Shown piece after piece: positions 54,412-64,000 of a stretch of DNA of 64,000 bases. How positions within the stretch are numbered: the stretch's first letter is position 1; each line of letters starts with the position of its first letter. The notes beneath the pieces are model-generated. The model had not been told where the DNA came from. It searched no databases and saw only the letters and a program-made list of their open reading frames with translations. This stretch comes from Gonocerus acuteangulatus. Lineage: Eukaryota; Arthropoda; Insecta; Hemiptera; Coreidae. The DNA lies in assembly GCA_946811695.1 (NCBI GenBank), contig OX328124.1, positions 27,671,448-27,735,447 on the forward strand. Reading direction: 5' to 3'. Made by a program: the position numbers and the translations under genes.

Positions 54412-55092
54412 AACTTTCTGATTGGGCGATTAGGAAGGAGGTCTGTAAAGCTATTGCAATCACCTGCAAGGTTCAACCCAGTCTTAACCTTTCTGATTGG
54501 GCGATTAGGAAGGAGGTCTGTAAAGCTATTACAGTCACCTGCAAGGTTCAACCCAGTCTTAACCTTTCTGATTGGGCGATTAGGAAGGAGGTCTGTAAAG
54601 CTATTGCAATCACCTGCAAGGTTCAACCCAGTCTTAACCTTTCTGATTGGGCGATTAGGAAGGAGGTCTGTAAAGCTATTGCAATCACCTGCAAGGTTCA
54701 ACCCAGTCTTAACCTTTCTGATTGGGCGATTAGGAAGGAGGTCTGTAAAGCTATTGCAATCACCTGCAAGGTTCAACCCAGTCTTAACCTTTCTGATTGG
54801 GCGATTAGGAAGGAGGTCTGTAAAGCTATTACAATCACCTGCAAGGTTCAACCCAGTCTTAACCTTTCTGATTGGGCGATTAGGAAGGAAGTCTGTAAAG
54901 CTATTGCAATCACCTGCAAGGTTCAACCCAGTCTTAACCTTTCTGATTGGGCGATTAGGAAGGAGGTCTGTAAAGCTATTACAATCACCTGCAAGGTTCA
55001 ACCCAGTCTTAACCTTTCTGATTGGGCGATTAGGAAGGAGGTCTGTAAAGCTATTACAATCACCTGCAAGGTTCAACCCAGTCTTAACCTTT
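54412..55092. repeat. 75-bp minisatellite, 9 copies, open in frame on both strands
   Basis: TTTCTGATTGGGCGATTAGG begins every 75 bp from 54413 to 55013. The unit continues AAGGAGGTCTGTAAAGCTAT, TGCAATCACCTGCAAGG, TTCAACCCAGTCTTAACC. Units differ by single bases (gcaatc/acaatc/acagtc, one gaagtc). With a 75-bp unit, open frames of 243 codons (plus) and 225 codons (minus) arise; no gene sign accompanies them. Confidence 0.95.
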
Positions 55093-55567
55093 CGACCGAA
55101 ATCATCCTGAACACCAGGCTCGCCTTGAACCTTTCTTTAATAAGTGGAGAATAATGGTGATTATTACTCGCGCTGCTTGGCTGACAATGGGTAAAAATTG
55201 TGTAATTGTTGTAAAGGAAAGGGATCTAATGTATGATGAAGTTGGTACAAGGGCCAACTTGTATACTTGTTGGGTTGGGTTGGTAGTTTAAGGGCAGAAA
55301 ACTGCTTGGTCGTCACCGCCCTAAGAGTATAGTTTGTGCATAGTTTAATGTTAGGATGGAAAGTGTTTTCAGTATTTTCAGTTTGAGGCCAAGTTGTGTT
55401 TCTAATATTGCATTTGTTACTATTTTGCATTGAAAACAATTATGATTCCACAGATATAAGAAACAGATATAGAAAAAGAAAATTTATATATTCACTCTAT
55501 TATTGATTTATTTTTCTTTACCTATTTGTTTTTGGTATTATTTTTTTTTTGTACTTACATTTTGACA
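55093..55567. other. Non-coding DNA
   Basis: Short minus-strand open frame (91 codons) has no motif. Confidence 0.45.
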
Positions 55568-55793
55568 CGTTTAACCCATTTCGTCCAAAAGTTGCGTAAA
55601 CGCAACATTATTTTCTCATGCAAATAAATATTTTAATTTAGTTTGAATATTTGTTTCTGACAAGGCAACTCCGTAAAGGAAAGGAATAAAAGTTTCAAGC
55701 CCAAATAAAATGTTTTGCTATTTTTTTTTAATTTTGCTAAAAATATTCAATTGTGAAGTGTGTTAGAAATTTGTTCAAAATATCTATGCCTTT

Positions 55794-55827
<34 letters not shown>

Positions 55828-55945
55828 ATTACTTAAACTTATAAGAAATGTAACCAATAAAAGTAATTGCGATAATTGCCATAAATTTGTATGGCTATTC
55901 TATGGCCCTGTGAATGTAATGTTGCGTTTACGCAACATCAGCGAA
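55568..55945. repeat. Pair of GTTGCGTAAACGCAAC palindromes flanking AT-rich DNA
   Basis: GTTGCGTAAACGCAAC at 55592-55607 and GTTGCGTTTACGCAAC at 55921-55936. The left one is preceded by TTTAACCCATTTCGTCC, which recalls TTAA-starting piggyBac-like ends; a matching right end was not found. A 28-bp A-run lies at 55798-55825. Confidence 0.55.
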
Positions 55946-56950
55946 GTGAAAAGAATTATGAGTACATAATTGGTAAATCAGCCATTTCTCATTTATGAGT
56001 ACAACTTAGAAATTCAAGGTGTTCATATGCAGGATAATGGTGTGGCTATCGCATCAGAATAATTTTTAATTGGTTGTTTTTTTTTGTTTTAAATTGTATT
56101 TATGATTAAAATTAGTATTTTAGCAAAAGAAAGAAGGAAAATGAAAAACTTATTGGCAGTAGTAGCTATAGTGGTTCCCATGAAGGGAGAAAGAAACGCG
56201 CTAAAAATAGTATAAAAGATAACTGAACGTCTGACAAAGAAATAAAGCAAACTAGGAACATTTCTGTGTGTCTGTGAAACAAGAACAGCAGACAAAAATA
56301 TTACATCTGAACATAAGTATTTGATAAATTGTACAGACCACGTAAATTTGATGAATGACTTCAAAAATTGGGCATTCTAAAGTAAAAATGCTGTTTAGAA
56401 GTCCTGTTATTCTCAGTTGGTATCCAAGCAAAACAAAGCTGAGTTAAAACTTAAATAAAAGTGACCTATCAAGCAAAGAGAATACAGGCTTAATTTTTTC
56501 AATTCTCACGAAGCTCCTTCAAACGCAACTTTGTGTTCAGGCAATAAGACATATTTTTTTGAATATAAAAAAAAAAAAAAAAAAAAAAAAATGTTGCATT
56601 AAACCAGTAATTGTAAAATTAATATTACAGTATGTTTCGATTAAGATATTGATAATTTACCATGTAATTTATTTTAAAACAAAACGTTGAATTAAACACT
56701 TCAATTCAACACTACGGGGATTACAATTAAATATATATTTTTAAGTTGTGAAAATTCTTAAATCGGGTCTTGAGAGTTGTTTGCCGTTGAGTGAAGGATT
56801 TTGTTTCGATACGGTGGTGGAATGAGCGGGCCTTGACTGATTAGAAAACAATGACACATTCAAGTTAGTGATAAAGAATTCGATAAGAGCAAGAAGGCGG
56901 CATACAGCCTTCTCCCACCTACCACCGGGTTGATGGCAAAGGAACGAATT
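55946..56950. other. AT-rich DNA
   Basis: CCCATGAAGGGAGAAAGAAACGCGCTAAAA at 56178-56207 echoes family C (GGAAGAAGGGAGGAA, GCGCGCTAAAA). A-run at 56570-56591. No coding motif was seen. Confidence 0.45.
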
Positions 56951-57222
56951 GAATCGATCCATGCAAAAAGAGCTTCAGTCCAAAATCAGTAGCTTTGAGA
57001 AAACTATACTGAAGCACTTTCTACATGGAATAATAAAATTAGGACTATGTTTCTATGGCAACTATGTATTGGATTGAAGTCCTTTTAACATAAAACTTCT
57101 TTAACATAGAAATGTGAGGTTACCTTTAGGTACAAAGAATTCATCACTCATACTAACGAAAATATTATCGGAACTCATATTGGGAAAAAATGGACTGAAG
57201 TTCTTTTTGCATGGATCGATTC
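56951..57222. mobile_element. MITE with 32-bp TIRs and AATT target duplication
   Basis: The left end GAATCGATCCATGCAAAAAG continues AGCTTCAGTCCA; the inverted right end differs at one of 32 positions. AATT lies on both sides (56947-56950 and 57223-57226). 57040-57175 matches, inverted, the subterminal part of the 35.1-36.6 kb transposon, its likely parent. Confidence 0.92.
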
Positions 57223-57392
57223 AATTATTCTCGATTCTATTTATATATGTATATTAACATGTATGTTAACCTTTGAATTTATGAGTGCTGCGTATGTGTT
57301 AACTGGATAGCGTGGGCCGGATCTGAACGTGTGGGAAAAACAGTTATTGATCCTTATGTTGAATAAAAATAAATAAATGAACTGGGGATAGT
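57223..57392. other. Spacer
   Basis: Nothing recognised. Confidence 0.4.
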
Positions 57393-58960
57393 GCAAGTCT
57401 TCATCGATCCAACCAACTTGGGTACTAGTCTTCATCGATCCAACCAACTAGAGTACTAGTCTTCATCGATTCAACCAACTCGAGAACTAGTCTTCATCGA
57501 TTCAACCAACTCGAGTACTAGTCATCATCGATCCAAACAACTCGGGTACTAGTCTTCATCGATTCAACCAACTCGGGTACTAGTCTTCATCGATCCAACC
57601 AGCAAGGATACAAGTCTTCATCGATTCAACCAACTCGGGTACTAGTCTTCATCGATACAACCAACTCAGGTACTAGTCTTCATCGATCCAACCAACTCGG
57701 GTACTAGTCTTCATCGATTCAACCAGCTAGGATACAAGTCTTCATCGATCCAACCAACTAGGGGACCAGTTTCATTCATCCAACCAACTAGGGTACAAGT
57801 CTTCATCGATTCAACCTACTAGGGAACCAGTTTCATCGATCTAACCAACTAGGGTACAAGTCTTCATCGATCCAACCAACTAGGGTACAAATCTTCTTCG
57901 ATCCAACCAACTAGGGTACAAGTTTTCATCGATCCAACCAACTAGGGTACAAGTCTTCATCGATCCAACCAACTAGGGTACAAGTCTTCATCGATTCTCT
58001 AAACAAGGGTACTAGTCTTCAGCGATCCAACCAACTAGGGTACTAGTCTTCATCGATTCAACCAACTCGGGTACTAGTCTTCATCGATCCAACCAACTCG
58101 GGTACTAGTCTTCATCGATCCAACCAACTAGAAAACAAGTCTTCATCGATCCAACCAACTAGGGTACTACTCTTCATCGATCCAACCAACTAGGATAGAA
58201 TCTTTATCGATCTAATCAACTAGAGTACTAGTCTTCTTAGATCCAACCAACTAGGGTACAAGTCTTCATCGATCCAACCAACTAGGGTACAAGTCTTCAT
58301 CGATTCACTAAACAAGGGTACTAGTCTTCAGCGATCCAACCAACTAAGGTACTAGTCTTCATCGATCCAACCAACTAGGGTACTAGTCTTCATCGATTCA
58401 ACCAACTCGGGTACTACTCTTCATCGATCCAACCAACTAGGGTACTACTCTTCATCGATCCAACCAACTAGGATAGAATCTTTATCGATCTAATCAACTA
58501 GAGTACTATTCTTCTTAGATCCAACCAACTAGGGTACAATCTGTATCGATCCAACCATCTAGGGGGCCAGTTTCATTGATCCAACCATCTAGGGGACCAG
58601 TTTCATTGATCCAACCATCTAGGGGACCAGTTTCATTGATCCAACCATCTAGGGGACCAGTTTCATCTATCCAACCAACTGGAGTACAAGACTTCATCGC
58701 ACCAACCAACTAGGGTACAAGTCTTCATCGATCCAATCAACAAGGGAACAAGACTTCATCGATCCAACAGACTAGGGTCCAAGTCTTCAGCGATCCAACC
58801 AACTAGGCTACAATCTTTATCGATCCAACCAACTAAGGGCAAGACTTCATCGATCCAATCAACAAGGGAACAAGACTTCTTCGATCGAACAGACTAGGGT
58901 CCAAGTCTTCAACGATGCATCCAACTTGGGAACGATTCCTCATTGATCCAACCAACTATG
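57393..58960. repeat. 31-bp tandem array, about 50 units
   Basis: The unit is CTTCATCGATCCAACCAACT + AGGGTACTAGT with variants (acaagt, gatagaatc, gggaccagtttc). Blocks of several units recur as larger repeats; for example, 58010-58260 resembles 58320-58530. At 58545-58675 the unit is shortened to 30 bp, making a short in-frame repeat on the minus strand. Units are directly adjacent, without unique spacers. Confidence 0.95.
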
Positions 58961-59575
58961 TGCTGAAAATGATAACCAATGAAGGTCTACTGCGGTGCGA
59001 TCATTTCTAGTTGAAAGAGCACGAGCGATACCTATTGAGCGAATGAAGGATAATACTTTGAAAAGGAAGATAATCTAATAATTTCGATGTACATTTCCAA
59101 TGTTTGGGTACACATGCGCAGAGTTCTACTAGGTAAGCATGAACAGATTATGCGCCGTTGTTCTACTGCTCTTCTTTTTAGTTTGGTTCTGAATTACATT
59201 AAAAAGAAAAAAAACAACCTAATGATGGCCGGGGATCGCATTGCTTCTAGGGTTTGATAACTATTATCAGCGAATGAATGGCGGGAAATAAGTCCCTACT
59301 TCTTCATTAATGTTAAGAAAAAGAAGCTTCCAATAGTTACACCGGTATTAATATCATCGGATGTGGCTTCAAAAAGTAAAAATAGAGCTACAGAAATGGA
59401 TTATGAAGCAAGCAGATGGTTGCAATTAATTTTTTTGACAGTGGTCATGAAATATCTCAACACGGTGAAGTATCAATTATTGACAGACCAGAAAACACAT
59501 CTGGAATATGGTCTTGCTAAAAGAATAGAATGATAGAACCATTTATTTAAATTTCAACGACCGCTTATATGAATC
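58961..59575. other. Non-coding DNA
   Basis: Nothing recognised. Confidence 0.45.
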
Positions 59576-59579
59576 TATG

Positions 59580-59730
59580 ATTTTTTTTTTTGAAGGTTAT
59601 CTACAGGTCATGAATATTTTCTAGTCAGAATTGAGATGAAGCATTACTACTTCCGAGAAATAAGCCACTACCCCTTGTGGAAATCGAACCCGAACCCCTG
59701 GGAACGGAGTTGTTAAGTGTATAGGATTTA
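59580..59730 (-). mobile_element. tRNA-derived SINE remnant
   Basis: On the minus strand: GGTTCGGGTTCGATTTCC (B-box-like, 59679-59690 core GGTTCGATTTCC), GTAGTGGCTTATTTCTCGG, TGACTAGAAAATATTCATGA, CCTGTAGATAACCTTC and an A-run. Order and ending resemble SINE-C (CTAGAAAA..GATAACCCG) at 13.2 kb. Confidence 0.55.
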
Positions 59731-59896
59731 CAACTTACAAGAATGAATTGCAGTTTTCAATTGCGAGAGAACACTTAATAATGTTTTATTTATTTTTTAA
59801 AACATGTGTTTTTTTTTGGGGGGGTTATCTGATAACCGCAAGAGTAATCACAGAGTGCTCACGCCTCAATACTCAGGGCCGCCGGTGGCTGTTCAA
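59731..59896. other. Spacer
   Basis: T-run and G-run near 59810-59825. Confidence 0.4.
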
Positions 59897-60150
59897 ACAT
59901 GGGCGTATATAGGGGGGGGGGGGCTGAGGGGGCTGCAGCTTGAAATTTTGATTTCATCGGTAAAAATGTGTCATAAAACCTTTAAAAATAAATTAAATAA
60001 GATTGCTTAGTTCCTAAAACATATTTTATTTTAGGTGTATTACCGATTTAGTTGGCTAAAACTATTCCAAGTTCTAAATTGTTAGTATTTCACACCCCGG
60101 AAATGGTTCCATTCCCTCCTCCCGCAATTATTTCCTATATACGCCCATGT
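59897..60150. mobile_element. MITE with ACATGGGCGTATATAGG ends
   Basis: 17-bp inverted ends: ACATGGGCGTATATAGG at 59897 and CCTATATACGCCCATGT ending at 60150. A G-rich block follows the left end and a C-rich block precedes the right end. No coding. A diverged copy lies at 42131-42387. Target duplication not clear (CAA/CATG flanks). Confidence 0.88.
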
Positions 60151-60600
60151 CATGTAACGTTTAGTTCTACAGTTGTCTAAGTCGAGTACCAACGCCTGCT
60201 GACAGTATGTATAAATGAGTGAACCTTCAGAATCTGTATTTCTACTTTGGAGAACAGTCATCGTTTTGGTTTACAATACTAATTTCCGAATTTTGTGCAT
60301 AATCTTACACTTTAATCTAGTATAGGGTAAAACTATTCTTTTAAAGTTTGTTGTATAGATGTCTTGCTTCCGAAAGAGGACGGCTTAGCAATAGCAAAGA
60401 GGACGGTTTGAGCTGCGATAAGAAAGATTTTGTTCTCCGGAACATAGTCAATATGTCCATAATGTTAATGTTTTTCTATATTTTCTTCATGATTTCGAGA
60501 TTCTGCGGTTATTTGCTGTGCTCAATTGTGATAAAGGTGTTTACATGTTGTTATAACAAACATATCTTTGCCTTTGTGCAAATACAATTTTCTCTAAGAC
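60151..60600. other. Non-coding DNA
   Basis: A 107-codon open frame starts here and ends in the G-run at 60611; no motif. Confidence 0.45.
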
Positions 60601-61025
60601 TGTATGTGTTGGGGGGGGGGGGGGGTTACTCGCGACGGGTTAGGTCTAGACGACCCCCCCTTGATCAATAGGAATGTCTTCGTGTCGGTTCGGCCGTTCC
60701 CGGTACCCCCCTCCCCCCACCACTAGTCGGCAGTTTTTTGCCGGTCTCTCCACCGCCCGGGTCCACCATCCGTCCGGCTCCATCGGTAAGTCCGACTTTT
60801 TTTGGGTTGTCTCATTTTGGTTTTATTTTTGTTTTGTTTCCTTTTATCCGTTCGGTATAAACTGGCGTCGCTCCCTCCCCGGCACTCCGTACCCCCACTA
60901 CTAGCCGACATACAGACGGACGAGCGGGAAACCCGAGCTGTACTCCCTCTGGTGGCAATTCCTGGCAAGATACCAAACTATAAAGCACTCTGGAGCTGTA
61001 GGAGAAGTATGTTCCACCTGTAAGG
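60601..61025 (+). other. GC-rich segment with splice-like sites
   Basis: G+C is far above the surroundings, with a 16-bp G-run at 60611 and C-runs. CATCGGTAAGTCC gives a donor-like site at 60786, GACATACAG an acceptor-like end at about 60914, and CACCTGTAAGG another donor-like site at 61020. This could be two small exons of an unrecognised plus-strand transcript (about 60640-60785 and 60915-61019) or the 5' region of an old LINE. No protein motif was recognised in any frame. Confidence 0.25.
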
Positions 61026-62335
61026 TACAACAGCCTTTTCATAACCTTACTTAATAGGTTTCCCTTTGTCCGCTCCATTACTAACCGCCATACAATGGAA
61101 AGTCGTTCCATACAAATGCAAATGTGAAAGAAGAGGGGAAAAAATATCTCAATGAATCAGAAAAAAATACCTAATAGAATTATTACACAAACACACTCAC
61201 CTCTATCTGAACGGCCTAAGTTAGAACATGTGTCTGCGGTAAATTATTACTTATGTACCGCAGGTACTGAAACATAAATGGCAAATCTATGAAACATGAA
61301 TAGCAATTGCAGAATTTATTTACAATATACTGAAAGTAGAGAGTGCTAACAAAAACAATATGTTTGCCTAGTCAAAAAATTGCATAAAAACATAAGTACT
61401 GACAAAATGTATATTTATAAAAACATCACATCTAACCCTTAATGGAACTTAGAATAAGTCACACACTCTATATTAAGGGACAAATTTGTTATTTAGCTTT
61501 TGTTAATATATTCATTATTTTTAAGTATTTTTTGATGGCAATAAAATTTTAAGAAAATAATTGAGATTAAAAGCTTTCAAAGCTCTTGACGAGGATTTAG
61601 CTTAAATATTTTATCTTTTTTGCATGATGTAATATAGAAGTGAAATTAGCGTTCTATATTACATTTATGTATGAAATGTCCTATTTATGTATGAAATGTC
61701 CTATTTATGTATGAAATGTCCTATTTTTTAATGGCCCTGAGTGGAAAATGAACCAATTTGACAATAAATTAAATTGACGAATATGTGAGGTAATAATTGT
61801 ATAAAAAATAGTCTGTAAACTAAAACGACCTTTTAAAAAGATTGTTTAATTAATTATAAAATATTAAGGTTAAACGTATTTTGTTACTAGCTAATTATGC
61901 TGAGCGCAAGGAATCTCTTTTACTATACATTTCTACATTTTGTTTCAAATTCTTTTAGAAATGAGAAATTCCTCCTTTTTTTTGCCTGAATTAATTGTGA
62001 TTTTTCTGATCTCTAAACTTAATTCTGAATATTCGGTCTGTAATAATCATTGATTTTTTACATAATAAAACTAGGAAAATGAGGAAAAAAAAGCTATCTG
62101 CATTTGAATTCTGGTTGGACAAATTATATTTTTTTACAGAGCATTTTTTAAATTTTCATTATTCATTTAATCACTTAGTGTTATAGACGCAATGGTCTGA
62201 ACATCACATATATTATTGAACTCACTGATGTAGCCAGTTGATAGACAGTAACATATGCAAACAGCAAAATTATGATCTCTTATGATTTTTATTGTTTTCA
62301 TACTTTCTGTACAAATTTTAAATAATTGCATCCTA

Positions 62336-62342
<7 letters not shown>
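61026..62342. other. AT-rich DNA
   Basis: A 21-bp unit (ATTTATGTATGAAATGTCCT A) is present three times at 61663-61725. Nothing else was recognised. Confidence 0.5.
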
Positions 62343-62376
<34 letters not shown>

Positions 62377-63125
62377 GGAGCCGCATAATTAGGCATATTC
62401 CTTACAAGATGGTTATCGTACACTGCATTCCTGAATAATTTGTTTAAAATAACCTGTATACATACAAAATAAATATGAATAGTTTTGGTATTTATAAATG
62501 TTAAGAAAGAGCTGACTCGTTTGTACTTTTTAATTACTTTTGTCCCAGAAGAAACCCCAACTTCTAATGAACCGATTATTTTTATTTTTTTTTTTTACAA
62601 CACACGTTTCCCATTGATCGGAAATGAGTTTCTTTGTAAGGAAGTAAAAATAACAGCTTGTTGTGCCAAATTAATAATTTAGTTTTGGTATAAACCCCCA
62701 ATTCTGATTAGTCTGATTTAGTTTATTTTTACAACACATCTATTTTTCTTGATAGATACAATGTGTGCTAAGTTTCGTTGAATATAACAACAATTTAGAC
62801 CGTTATGGACATATTAGTAATTTGGGTCCCATTAGCATATTTATTAGATAAATAATAACAATATATAGTACAAATCCTACCAATGATGTACAAAACTTAT
62901 CAATGGGTTATCCTTTAAAATTAACCTAAATACTGAGTAATGTAGAGGGATAAATGGTATAATTTTCATGAAATCTTTGAATGCATAAGAACCTTTTTGT
63001 AGGAAAGGTGCAATAAATTTTGTCTCTTCAAATGGACCCGGAAACGCTATCTACAATGCTTCTTAGCGAAAAAAAACTCAAAATTGTGGTCTGACAAAAT
63101 CCTGATAGATAACAGACACATTTAT

Positions 63126-63182
<57 letters not shown>

Positions 63183-63290
63183 TATAAATTGTTGGTGTCT
63201 AGTAGTTCAGATCGATAAAGTTTTGAAAAAAATTTTACTAAACCTCTTTCATGAATGCAACCTCAATAGGTAGGTCCCATTCTTTAGGAA
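62343..63290 (-). mobile_element. Family X, copy 3, inverted and diverged
   Basis: Minus strand from 63290: AATGGGACCTACCTATTGAG, GTTGCATTCATGA, TTTATCGATCTGAAC, TAGTAGACACC, (TA)n at 63143-63180, (TG)n, units with AACTTAGCACACATTG and AATCGG-type phrases, then GCCTAATTATGCGGCTCCTG and a T-run, matching the order of copy 2 through to the dispersed motif. Ends are too diverged to show the TIR. Confidence 0.65.
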
Positions 63291-64000
63291 AATCCATAAA
63301 AATACTATTGAATGAAAAACTACTGATATGCGATCATTAACAACAAAAAACACGAATAAATTAAGAAATATCAAAAATATATATTTTAATAGAAATAGAT
63401 AAAAATACATTGCTGGATAAATATGATTTTTTTATTTATGAATCCATCATACATTCCTAGCTTGTGCTCAATAATGTATGGAGTACATTCACTTAAAAAA
63501 TATCAGTATTTTTGTTTTAAAAACATTTTGATATTTGAAACAGAATGTATACACGTTCCTACTTACAACATATGGAGATCAAAATCTGTTGCCTTTTTAT
63601 GAGATTATCGTTAAATGTTGATGCCTTTACTAAAATTATAATAACCAAATGAGTTTCTCCAATATACTAACATTATGAGAAAATGATTTTTCTTCGTATG
63701 GAAATCTCATAATTTAGGTTCTAATAAGGTTTAGGTGCGTAATATTCTTATAATGAATAAGAAAAATAGTACCTAAAATTGTTTTGTTGTAATGATACAT
63801 AATTGAATAATTTATGAATTTGTAATTTGTGAATTGTATTAGTTCAAATTTGTGAATTGTATTAGTTCAAAACTCCTTCATCATTACAGTTCATTAGGCT
63901 TTATAGAAATAACTATTTGTTGATCCGAGATTCTTGAACTACTACCAAATCCCTGATTGCATAATTGCATCTAGAATTTAGGAAGGACGAGGTCAACAAG
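63291..64000. other. AT-rich DNA
   Basis: A 24-bp unit (AATTTGTGAATTGTATTAGT TCAA) is duplicated near 63825-63870. No gene was seen. Confidence 0.5.

Noticed and set aside
54379..55110. 243-codon repeat protein gene
   Set aside because: Open on both strands because the 75-bp unit lacks stops; explained by the array.
57393..58960. CRISPR-like array of ~31-bp repeats
   Set aside because: Units abut with no unique spacers, variants are gradual, and the context is a eukaryotic TE-rich genome. It is a minisatellite.

Overview
This is a eukaryotic nuclear window, very probably from an arthropod and most likely an insect. It is strongly AT-rich and full of (TA)n, (AAT)n and homopolymer tracts. It contains LINE, SINE, Penelope-like and pogo/Tigger-type sequences, and it shows no operon-like gene packing. 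The species cannot be read from it. No intact host protein-coding gene could be supported; nearly all recognisable coding sequence is broken transposable element (TE) sequence.

Layout. 0-3.3 kb: a 124-bp tandem repeat, three short ACGGGA..TCCCGT hairpins, a 51-bp minisatellite and a SINE fragment. 3.7-8.1 kb: a LINE graveyard, with an RNase H-bearing LINE tail followed by at least four fragments of a LINE with a restriction-like endonuclease (R2/Dong/Hero type). Inside it lie a ~515-bp palindrome built from that LINE's 3' end and a tRNA-derived SINE. 8.1-8.9 kb: a pogo/Tigger-like miniature element and an inverted repeat. 9.7-10.45 kb: a CpG-containing, non-repetitive segment ending in a consensus splice donor, the best candidate for a host 5' exon. 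10.5-15 kb: intron-like AT-rich DNA. 15.1-16.0 kb: a head-to-head Penelope-like repeat. 17.6-19.6 kb: 72-bp and 75-bp arrays. 20-24.3 kb: foldback elements and a broken Jockey-like LINE. 24.4-30.9 kb: dispersed repeats, a 190-bp array and several hammerhead-like motifs.

31.1-32.2 kb holds two near-identical tRNA-derived SINEs set in (TA)n. 35.1-36.6 kb is a terminal-inverted-repeat (TIR) element carrying a coding remnant. 37.3-38.4 kb is an AGGCAT-rich array next to a cysteine-rich reading frame. 39.2-41.1 kb is a 1.8-kb foldback. 43.8-44.6 kb is an internally deleted Tigger-like transposon with TA target duplications. 45.2-50.9 kb carries two copies of a composite repeat, called family X here, and a third copy lies inverted at 62.4-63.3 kb. 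51.0-51.7 kb is a 5'-truncated Jockey-like LINE with a 13-bp target-site duplication and an uninterrupted reading frame. 52.2-52.8 kb is another LINE tail. 54.4-55.1 kb (75-bp units) and 57.4-59.0 kb (31-bp units) are large arrays. 56.95-57.2 kb and 59.9-60.15 kb are miniature inverted-repeat transposons (MITEs).

The parts do not form a pathway; the window records repeated TE insertion, nesting and inversion. The most novel-looking items are family X, a short dispersed motif (core GATGACGCAGTTCCTGCGAG) seen about twelve times in unrelated contexts, a set of CTGAnGA...GAAA ribozyme-core-like sites in Penelope-like repeats, and the palindromic LINE-end structure. All family names come from motif reading by eye; no database search was possible.
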